64,000 nucleotides of DNA from Ceratopteris richardii (Eukaryota; Streptophyta; Polypodiopsida; Polypodiales; Pteridaceae). Shown here one piece after another: positions 1 through 8,079 of this stretch. The translations under genes were made by a program, and so were the position numbers. Location of the stretch: contig CM035435.1 of assembly GCA_020310875.1 (NCBI GenBank), forward strand, positions 69,164,955-69,228,954, written 5' to 3'. Position 1 is the first letter of the stretch; each line of letters starts with the position of its first letter. Under the pieces are notes generated by a model. It ran no database searches, had not been told where the DNA came from, and worked only from the letters and a program-made list of their open reading frames with translations.

Positions 1-1800
1 GAGTGGAATGGACATGAGTTGTCTTCCAGGATCTTTGATCTAGAACGCTTAGGTGAGACGAGGCTACGAGCAGCAGCAGGCATTTATGCTGCCAAGAAAA
101 GGCAAAAGGCATACTTTGATGCCCATGTAAAGGATAAAGGATTGAAGGAAGGAGATCTAGTGCTGGTTTATACGCTAAAGCAACATGCCCGCAAATTGGA
201 GAAGCGAGGATATGGACCCATGATCATTAATAGACTCTCCACTAGCGGTGCAGTTCAATTGGCTACTTTAGAAGGTGATGTCCTACCCAACTATATTAGT
301 GGATGCCGAGTCAAGTTATATCAAGAACCTCTTACAGAGGAAATGCTCACAAGACTCAACACTGCTAAGAAGCGAAAAGAAGAGGAGTTAAGGGTTAGAG
401 AAGAAGCACAAGCAGAGGCTAGAGAGCGCATCAGAAGAAATAAGTTACGGCGGCTGGGCCTCGAAGTCAACACAAAGGCTCCAAAATATCACATGGACAT
501 GTGCCAAAAATCGGGCATAACTAATTCTCAAATAATTGATCGACGGCCCTTTGTGACTATAGAGGTAGGACAAGGAAAGAGTGTAAGGACTGTGAGAGCA
601 TTGGTTGACTCAGGAGCAGCAACTAGTGCAGTTAGACTTTCATACTGCCAAGACCTGCATTTGGACATCAAGCCCATAGAAGCCTATCTCATAGGATTAG
701 GAGGCGTGGAAACACCCTGTTTGGGCGAGGTGGAACTTCCCATCTACCTTCAAGATGTTCCAATAAAAGTCAAAATGCTAGTGTGTCATGATGAGGACCT
801 CACAGAACCACTTGTCTTGGGTCAAGATTGGATTTACGACCATGCTGTCAACTTGAACCTAAGAAGTCAACTTCTTCAAGTGTGGGTATGTAATCAATGC
901 ATTACATTAGAATTGGAGAATCACATGCCCATTGAAACTGACACCACACACTCTCTTTGTTCCTCTAAGGCTAATCTTCTTGAACAAGATGTTGTAGATG
1001 TCAAAAGCTCTATGATCCAGACGGACGCAATCACGGAAGGACAGTCGCAAAGGCAAGATGAACCTTCTTCTTGTTTTTCAAAGAGTAAAGCATCCACGTT
1101 AGTCCAACCTCAGAAGCAAACAAAACAGTGCAAGATAGCCAGTCTATCAAATAGACAAAGAGCCTTCAAGCAGAAATAAGTTAGGGGCATGAAGCAGATA
1201 TGGGTAAAGAAAGGAGTGCAACCATCGATGTTGCCTCAAAGATTCCCACCCAACCAGATCGACCATGAAAAAAGAAGGACCAAGCACCTACGACAGGGTC
1301 AAGCACAAACAATCCATCAAATTTGGGTACCGAAGCTATCAATGAAGGCCGACCACAATCAGGTACAAATTTGGATGCCAAAAAAATTAGCTACTGCTCA
1401 ACAAGGGCGATTACAGATGTGGGTACCCAAGAAGCTCTTACACGTACAAAAGCCTATGCTCCCCACCATGCAAAAGGCCTCAACAAAGAAGACAAGGAAG
1501 ACAAAGGGTAAGAACAGAGCACAAAGACCAAAAGAAGCTAAACTCAACCCTCCTACAAAAAAAGGTAGGCACTCACCCAGGATATGGGTTTGGAAGCCAA
1601 AAGCACAAGCAACATCCACAGAACCGAGGGGCCAACCACACTGGATACCAAAGTTTGGACTGCATCCAAAGAAGAACTGGCCTGAGGTGATCTCTACAGT
1701 CCCAAACCCTATTCCAAAATGGGTTCCAGTCCGGAGGATTACATCATTTCGAGATCCGATAGACACCTCCAATCAAAGAGTTCATCAAGTATACAAGTAA
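1..1800 (+). pseudogene. A1 pol 3' end: integrase CTD, second aspartic protease-like domain, WVPK tail
   Basis: One frame is open from base 1 to the stop at 1798-1800 except for a single TAA at 1177-1179; A3 has an alanine codon there. Residues counted from position 19: the GPY/F-like integrase C-terminal domain lies at about 45-105 ('GDLVLVYTLK', 'RGYGPMII'). A lysine/glutamate-rich linker follows at about 115-150. The aspartic-protease-like domain has its active-site motif DSGA at 197-200 (bases 607-618) and the second hydrophobic-Gly motif 'VLGQDWI' at about 266-272. After the stop, the frame continues from 1180 with a basic tail holding repeated W-[VI]-P-K motifs ('HQIWVPK', 'LQMWVPKK', 'RIWVWKPK', 'KWVPVRR'). 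In retrotransposons, retropepsins mature Gag-Pol and normally lie upstream of RT, so this position is unusual. The stop makes the copy probably non-functional, unless it is read through or the tail is expressed separately. Confidence 0.85.
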
Positions 1801-1869
1801 CATCAAAAGTCTCGACCAGCAGCAACCATGTGCCTGTGGCATAACCTTGTCGTTTGCACCATTCAGGTC

Positions 1870-1929
1870 ATGCATTTCCAAAGTATGCATCAATATAGGG
1901 CCGCCTTACATGGCCGTGCATAGACACAA
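1870..1929 (+). repeat. A1 hairpin repeat R1
   Basis: A ~60-bp unit with ATGCATTT, then TATAGGGCC, a short loop, GGCC and TGCATAGACACA. The paired GGCC and TGCA blocks can fold into a short hairpin. A diverged second unit (R2) lies about 1 kb downstream, and both units recur in A2 and A3. Confidence 0.65.
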
Positions 1930-2018
1930 TTGAGAAATCCCAGGCACATGAGACACAATTTTCGCATGCAAAATATGTTATTGATACTAACCTCTCTCTT
2001 GTTTACTGCCATTGTTCC

Positions 2019-2044
2019 AAAAAAAAAAAAAAAAAAAAAAAAAA
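2019..2044 (+). repeat. A26 homopolymer tract in A1
   Basis: An uninterrupted run of 26 A sits between R1 and the variable insert. A3 has a run of 32 at the same place (60295-60326, as T on the plus strand), and A2 has an A-rich tract at about 20010-20055. The shared position suggests it belongs to the element rather than being a captured polyadenylated tail. Confidence 0.8.
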
Positions 2045-2640
2045 GACTACGTTGTGGTCGCGATCTGAAATTGAAACACGAGAATCAGATATGACGCATC
2101 TGTTTAAGTCCTGGAGGTGCCCCTAACCATGAATCCAGCAGTGACTCTAGGGTGAATGCAAAAGGTACTCCTTTGGCACACTTGGGACATCGAAAATTTG
2201 AATGCAGCAAACCAGATGATGGTCGAGAGCAATCGCCAAAGGGCACGTATGATGGTGACTGTAGTTCTACGTTTACGTATGAGCCACATGAGGTTTTTCA
2301 AGAGAATGTTAATTACATAAGAGAAAATGAGTATTCCCAACAGGCATTAGATAAGATCCAACCATATTTACGAGCATTCAAACATAAAAAGAGTAAACAA
2401 GATGCGGAAGATCCTGATATCTGCCTGTTTCTTTATCAGTTACAGAAGCAAGTACTGCAGTAGAAATGTGTTCAAAGGGCTTTCCCAGAATGCGACTCAA
2501 TGAAACCTGCAGAAGGAATAGATGGAATGACCCATTATTTACTTGCTCTAAATAGAAGGCCCGGAGCATTACAGATGGTTCACATATTGCCGGTTCGAGA
2601 ATGGTGAAAGGAATTGATTTGAACATGGAAAATGATGGGA
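2045..2640 (+). other. A1 variable slot: captured coding-like segment of unknown origin
   Basis: This ~590-bp insert lies between the A-tract and sequence shared with A2 and A3. One plus-strand frame (roughly 2098-2607) reads about 170 codons with a single TAG at 2461-2463. Its composition is protein-like, with motifs such as 'YEPHEVFQENVNYIRE', 'QALDKIQPYLRAFK' and 'GMTHYLLALNRRPGALQ'. The frame is absent from A2 and A3. I do not recognise the protein family. I infer a transduced host gene fragment, by analogy with the Argonaute-like insert at the same place in A3. Confidence 0.5.
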
Positions 2641-2796
2641 TCGGATCTTAACAGAAGCTTCTATTGCATTCAACTCGCTGCTCTGATAAATTTGCGAACT
2701 TCCAGCAAGGACATCCCTCAACAAAAAGGACAAGCCGACGGTCAAACACTATGAGGGAACCACAACACGAAGAGATGAAGATCAACGGACCCTTCA

Positions 2797-2806
2797 CCAT
2801 GGTAAG
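2797..2806 (+). promoter_or_regulatory. Conserved splice-donor-like site in A1 (CCATGGTAAG)
   Basis: CCATGGTAAG fits the plant 5' splice-site consensus and includes an ATG. The same ten bases occur at the matching place in A2 (20198-20207) and A3 (59657-59666, minus strand). Use as a donor is inference; no acceptor was assigned. Confidence 0.4.
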
Positions 2807-2844
2807 ACGTGTATGTTTCAACAACACTATAGCCATGATAGATT

Positions 2845-2878
2845 AGGAAACCTCTTCGTCAGCATACCCTTGAGCACT
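2845..2878 (+). other. 34-bp block identical in A1, A2 and A3
   Basis: The block begins AGGAAACCTCTTCG and ends CCCTTGAGCACT. It is identical at 20246-20279 in A2 and at 59586-59619 (minus strand) in A3, although A2 is heavily decayed elsewhere. Similarity extends about 20 bp upstream with a few changes. Function is unknown; a packaging, RNA-structure or cis-regulatory role is possible. Confidence 0.75.
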
Positions 2879-2916
2879 CAGCTCAAGACCCAATCTCTTG
2901 CACCATACTTCTTGCC

Positions 2917-2974
2917 ATGCATTTTCCAAGTACGCATATGTAGGGCCACATTACAAGGCCATGCACAAGGCACA
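2917..2974 (+). repeat. A1 hairpin repeat R2
   Basis: Second, diverged unit of the R1 repeat: ATGCATTTTCCAAG, then TAGGGCC, ACATTACAA, GGCC, ATGCACAAGGCAC. The GGCC and TGCA pairs can form a stem around the ACATTACAA loop. Confidence 0.65.
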
Positions 2975-3395
2975 TATTTTGTTCAACCCATGCACTAATG
3001 CACTTACCCACCATTCATTATGGGTTACAAGTACTTGGCATGAAAACTATGAAAAGCCATCTTGGGAAGAACCAGACGACATCAAGATGACAACACCAAG
3101 AGCAAGGCAGCCATCCACCACCGAGAGTTGCTCCCAATCAACATTGACCACCTCCTTTGAGCAGCTAGCAGTTTTGGAAAACTTACAAATGCACCACCCA
3201 GATGGAGTATAAGGCAGAAGTGCGTACAAAGGGACTACAAACTGCAAGAGATAACAGTGGCAAAGTGAAGACCCAGACAAATGACCAGGATACATTGGGA
3301 AGAGGGATCGCTCCTGTTGAACGTAACGAACACTACCTCTCAATGTACTACATGGAACAACCACGACAACAAGGGTCTGTCAGGGACGACAGACT

Positions 3396-3410
3396 CAAGA
3401 GGGGGGGGAG
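3396..3410 (+). promoter_or_regulatory. Polypurine tract of A1
   Basis: A purine run containing nine G (AAGAGGGGGGGGGAG type) lies directly against the LTR start TGTTGAAGC at 3411. Such a tract primes plus-strand DNA synthesis. The same junction occurs in A3 and, mutated, in A2. Confidence 0.85.
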
Positions 3411-3968
3411 TGTTGAAGCTCAAGGTCAAGGACACAGCATGGAAGCGCATCAAGGAAGTAGACACACAAGAAGAAGGAGCAAGTAGGGAGCCCCAAGAAG
3501 CACCTGTCAAATTTTCAGAAGAAATCCCTACAAAAATAGTGATTTTTATCACTAAAAACCATTGTAAATACCATTTTCCATTTTTCTAACTCCATTTTGT
3601 TCAAGCCGAGGAGTCCTCGAGCTTGAGGAGTATTAGATCTACCATCCTACCAATTTTCATAATTTTTAGACTCCGTTTGAGCCCCCAAATAAGCCCTGGA
3701 ACCTATTTTTTAACTAGGCCGGACACTAGGTCTGGACAGGGCCAAAACCACTCAAAAAACTATAAAAAGGGCTGAAGAGCTCAGTTTTGGGGGTTAGCTT
3801 GTTGTAGATTTCAGTTTTGTAAGAGAGCTCTTTGATAATTGAAGCTTTCCATTGTTCCACTCTTTGCTCTTACCTTGTGCGCGTGTGTGTGTATGTGTGT
3901 GCATGCTCACTTGTGCCATCACTTGCTCGCGGTCTTCATACCGGTCCTCACGTCTCCACGGATTGACA
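3411..3968 (+). repeat. 3' LTR of A1, truncated
   Basis: The LTR starts TGTTGAAGCTCAAGG after the purine tract. A TATA box (TATAAAAAGG, 3761-3770) follows a conserved GGTCTGGACAGG block, and a GT-rich microsatellite lies at about 3878-3905. Similarity to the A2 and A3 LTRs stops at 3968, so the last ~30-40 bp, including the terminal CA, are missing. Confidence 0.8.
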
Positions 3969-3989
3969 TTTATGAGGTGTATCTCCTCA

Positions 3990-4777
3990 CGTTGGTACTC
4001 ACCATTGTGCTAGAGTGACACCATCGAGCAGCCTCATTAACCAGCGTAGACTGGAACACTATAGCCTTATATGCCTGGATCTGTTGGATAGTTGAGTACT
4101 GCATAATTAATTTCAAAAGTTCTCACATGTGCATCCGGATCATCACTGGGAAATCCGCCAAATTGCATATATGTAACTCCAGCAGGTATCGATCGTGGTG
4201 GTATGGCCTCCTGCTACTACTGTTGTTGCTGTTGTTGATGTTGTTGTTGGTGTTGTTGCTATTGCGAACCACTCATGGTGTTTGAATCAAGAGGAAATAT
4301 TACTGCCGAATGATTTGAACCAGTTACACCTAATTGTTGTTGTGTTGCCCCGTTGTCTTGCACGCCCTCTGGTAATTTGATATTATCAAGTCGTTCCCAC
4401 ACGCCTTCAACCAATTGCCCTTTGTCGTAATGGACTTCTATAGTGAGCTTTTCACCAAAACTTTCATTCAACAATACACTAGTTCCCTCAAAATCAGAAC
4501 CAAGAATGGAACTTCCACCAAAACTCAGCAATCCGGCCTCGAAATTATATGAGGTTCCACTGGAATTCCACAAACTGCTACCAGAACATTCCACACTATC
4601 ACTGGAACCAGTGCTTACTTCACCAGTCTTACTTTCCGCAGATGGGGTTGGTTGCACTTCTGGTATATCCTGTAATCCTTGCACAAGTAAATGATGAGAT
4701 GGTACTCCACTCCCCCAAATTTCGTGGTTTCCTTCCGATGTTTGTCCGTCACCACTACTACTCGGAGGTGTGCCCAA
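3990..4777 (-). pseudogene. Ty3/gypsy gag relic with Ser/Gly-rich N-terminus and poly-Gln/His
   Basis: Read on the minus strand, this starts at 4777 with 'MGTPPSSSGDGQ'. A Ser/Gly/Glu-rich segment of about 150 residues follows, then 'TMSGSQ', a Gln/His run with stops (about 4262-4205), and a gag-like region at about 4190-3990 ('FGGFPSDDPDAHVRTFEI', then in another frame 'LVNEAARW'). DPDAHVR-F and AARW are typical of the capsid part of plant Ty3/gypsy Gag. The relic ends against the truncated LTR of A1. Two stops and a frameshift make it dead. The N-terminal segment is not familiar to me. Confidence 0.5.
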
Positions 4778-5387
4778 TGCGCTAGGAATTTTCTAGGGAT
4801 GCTGATCCCTTCTGTACTTTGGGTACGATTCTCCAGAACGTGTTACACGCATATATCATCTGATTCTTCTCAACTCTTAGTCTATGCACCGACTGATTAC
4901 TCCATGCCCCATGGCAGGCACTAGTGTTAAACATTACACTTACTTTGTTCTTACTCGTGGGTTCTTGGGATGATCAGGTGGTCTGATAATTTAGAGGCCC
5001 TATATATATTTTCCCAATTCACTACTTAATTTTAGACTATCAATTTCATTGATTCATCCCGAACAATTACAAAAGATGCAATTACACTTCGGCGCACAAC
5101 AATCTTAACGCTCACCGTGATTATGTACCCAGCACTCTCACTCTCTCTTTAATATTACTACTACACTTCATCTCAACATAGTAAATAGTAACACAGTACT
5201 TGTTCTACTTCAACTTCGAATATAGATTCATACAGATAATTCTGCAATTAATATAACTTCAAAATAGAATCGACTCCAGAGTATCGCCCAGACCAAACAG
5301 GTTGGCAATTCCCCTGTCATCTCTTCCGCGCATATTCTATTGATTAGAAAGAAATGATACAAAATTTGCCCTACACCTTTTCGGTGC
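4778..5387. other. Unassigned stretch
   Basis: AT-rich sequence without convincing coding frames or repeats. It may be leader or LTR sequence of the gag relic on its left, but I cannot show that. Confidence 0.4.
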
Positions 5388-7211
5388 ATGAGTTTTCTAA
5401 TTACAAGGATTCTTCTAAGTAATATTCCGGCGGCTTTAACACATGGTAGAAGGCCATCACTTGATCATTGTAGGATCTTTGTATGTGTTGCTTATGTACA
5501 CATGCCATCTCAAATCAAAGGTAAGCTAGACCCTAAGGCAGAGAAGTGCATCTTCATAGGGCATGATTTAAATCAGAAAGGATACAGGTTTTATAATCCA
5601 TCCAACAAGGGATTCATGGTCAGTAGAGATGTCTTTGATGAGAATGATTCTTGGTTTGAAAGGGAGTGCAGGAAAGTAAAGTTGCCTTATGACTTGGAAG
5701 AGGAGTTTCCAAGCCTCACCAAAGAGGAGCCAAATCAGATTGAAGACATCAAATCAGATGATGAGGACATTATCAACCTAGAAGAATTCAAGGCATGGAA
5801 ATCCAAAGGCAAATTCAAGATGAAGAAGTTGGAGGATATACCTGAATCATCTAACCAAGCAATCAGAAGATCACAAAGGGAGAGTAAGAAGCCAATCAGA
5901 TATGTGTATGACACTTCCTTAGTTACTAAGCATTCTATTTATCTTGCCAAAGATTTATCACTTGAAGAGCCATCATCATATGAAGAGGCAAAGACCAAGG
6001 CAAAATGGAAGGAAGCTATGGATGAAGAAATTGAAGCACTCAAGGAGAATGATTCTTGGAATCTAGTACCAAAGAAGGAGTCTATGAAGGTAATTGGGTC
6101 TAAATGGATTTACAAAATTAAGAGAAATTCAGAGGGATCAATAAACAGGTATAAAGCTAGACTTGTGGCTAAGGGTTTTGCACAAACCCAAGGAGTTGAT
6201 TATGAAGAGACCTTCTCACATGTGGCCAAAATGCCAACCATCAGGATATTGGTAAGTGTGGCTGCATCAAGGAATTGGAATATGTACCAATTGGATGTAA
6301 AAAATGCTTTTCTTAATGGCTGGAGTTTAGAGGAGGTTGGAGTTTAAAATAAGTGATCTAGGGTCACTAAAGTATTTTCTTGGACTTTAATTAGTCTATA
6401 CTAATTTTGGAATTTATATCACTCAAAGAAAGTATGTATAGGATATGTTGAAGAAGTTTCACTTGGAGGATGCCAAGATAGCAAGCACTCCTATGGAGAT
6501 AAACCAAAAATTAAGTGCTCATGAAGGTGATGTGCTTAGAGAATGTTGTAGGATATCAAAGCATAGTTGGAAGCCTAAACTATGCTACATTGACAAGGAT
6601 TGATATTGCATATGGAGTAAGTGTCTTAAGTCAATTTATGCACAAACCTAGAGCACCTCACTTGGAAGCTGCCAAGAGGATTTTGAAGTACCTTAAGGAC
6701 ACTCAAAATCAAGGTTTATACTTTCCTTATACTTCAGCATCAAGATATACCCAGATGCAGATTGGATAGGTTGTAAGGATGACAGGAGGAGTACCTCATA
6801 TTATCTCTCTTTTGTAGGTGATAAGCCCATTTCATGGTCTTTCAAGAAGCAACCTATTGTTGCTTTATCTTCAACAGAGGCAAAATATAGAGGATTGGCC
6901 AATGCTACTCAAGAGGCCATATGGATTAGGTTGCTATATGCAGATTTGGGATTACATGCTAACTCTCCAATGATTTTTGGAGATAATACAATTTCTCTAC
7001 ACCTTGCAGCAAAGCCTATCTATCATGCTAGGACCAAGCATATAGAAGTTCACTATCATTATGTGAGAGAGAAACTATTGAGCAAGGAAATTTAGTTGGC
7101 ATATGTATCAACTAATATGCAATGTGCAGACTTATTGGCAAAAGCACTTGATGGTACTAAACTTTGTAGGTTTAAAGCTATGATTGGATTGCAGGAAATT
7201 CAAGAGGATTG
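5388..7211 (+). pseudogene. Copia-1 integrase C-terminus, RT and RNase H, decayed
   Basis: Ty1/copia pol relic. The frame at 5388-6347 carries the end of the integrase ('SLDHCRIFVCVAY', 'KAEKCIFIGHD') and the start of RT ('WKEAMDEEIEALKEN', 'YKARLVAKGFAQTQG', 'QLDVKNAFLNG'). After LNG the sequence jumps to 'EFKISDLGSLKYFLG' in another frame, so the RT centre with the YVDD motif is deleted. The rest of RT ('VGSLNYATLTRIDIAYGVS', 6540-6660) and RNase H ('ALSSTEAKYRGLANA', 'FGDNTISLHLAAKP', 'TKHIEVHYHYVREK', about 6850-7200) follow with frameshifts and stops. A purine tract and an LTR come next. Confidence 0.85.
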
Positions 7212-7240
7212 ATGAAGAAAACCAAGCCAAGATGTTTGGC

Positions 7241-8040
7241 TTGAGGGGGAGCTCTTGGTGCAAGTGCCAAGCCTACACACTTGGCTAAGCTTGAAGAAGA
7301 CTTTATGCGCAAATAATTGAAGACACATGAGAACCATTGCTATGGATTTTTATCTTTAACCATTTGTAAAAGTCAATTGACTTGGAAGATTCTTGTAAAT
7401 CCACTAAACTCGTGGAGTTAGATAGAATTAAAAGCTATGACTTCATTTGGAGAGAATTGTCTCCTAGATTAGGGGATCACTTTTAGAGAGATCCAAGCTT
7501 TGAATTCAAATTCAAATTTGAAGATAACATCTATAAAAACACCTTGAAATCTCGCAGCCATTACACTCCCTTAGAGAGCCAATCATTTGATCATTAGTAG
7601 AGGTTGAGTAGCACACTTCATTGCTCACTCACCTTACAATCATTTGGCATTATTCCTTTGCCAATGATGTTGTAAATTCATGTTCCATAATACATATACA
7701 TCATTAAGTATATCTGTTGGTCTCTCTGTCATTGTCACTCAGAATAGTGTTCTTGTCTTGCTCATATCTCCATCATTACTTCGCCATTTTCACTCTAAGT
7801 CCAATACATTTTGAAAAATTTTGAAGACATTCCATTCAGTGGATTGGGAGAAAAGTGCCTCAAAGTGGTCACTAGTCCTTCTTTGTAGAGGTCCTAAAAA
7901 ATCGAGGGTAATGCTACACTTGCTAAATTGATTGCTCTGTGTATAGTAAATCATTTTAGGCAATTCCACTTGGAATCATTAGCTCTTTAAGTTAATCAGA
8001 TATCTCTAGAAGGAATTTTTCTAATTCCTACTATGAAAAA
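7241..8040 (+). repeat. Copia-1 purine tract and 3' LTR (end uncertain)
   Basis: TTGAGGGGGAGC at 7241-7252 is the polypurine tract. The LTR would start at 7253 (TCTTGGTG, probably a mutated TGTTGG). A TATA-like CTATAAAAACACC lies at about 7531-7543. I could not find a terminal CA with a matching target duplication, so the right end (roughly 8040) is a guess. Confidence 0.5.
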
Positions 8041-8079
8041 CTATAAGTGGACAACGGGAAAGTGGGAACGTGGATCACA

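Larger units (their letters stand above)
1801..3410 (+). other. A1 3' noncoding module between pol and LTR
   Basis: This 1.6-kb stretch has counterparts in A2 and A3. It contains hairpin repeat R1 (1870-1929), an A26 tract (2019-2044), a variable insert (~2045-2640), a splice-donor-like CCATGGTAAG (2797-2806), a 34-bp block identical in all three copies (2845-2878), hairpin repeat R2 (2917-2974) and sequence running to the purine tract. Short open frames in the conserved parts are not preserved between copies, so I treat those parts as noncoding. Confidence 0.7.
1..3968 (+). mobile_element. Ty3 family A copy 1 (A1), 3' part
   Basis: This is the 3' portion of a Ty3/gypsy element that enters from the left edge of the window. 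In order it holds the integrase C-terminal domain, a post-integrase aspartic-protease-like domain, a WVPK-repeat tail, a 1.6-kb noncoding module, a purine tract and a 3' LTR. The order matches A2 (13.6-21.4 kb) and A3 (58.6-64 kb). The LTR loses similarity to the other copies at 3968, after 'GGATTGACA', about 30-40 bp short of the end seen in A2 and A3. A minus-strand gag relic of another element begins just beyond that point. Confidence 0.85.

Noticed and set aside
2104..2340. Minus-strand frame of 78 codons opposite the A1 cargo
   Set aside because: The plus-strand frame over the same bases is longer and more protein-like; the antisense frame is its shadow.
3281..3589. Frame across the A1 purine tract into the LTR as an extra 3' ORF (env-like)
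   Set aside because: The equivalent frames in A2 and A3 are not conserved in sequence or length; conservation there is at the nucleotide level.
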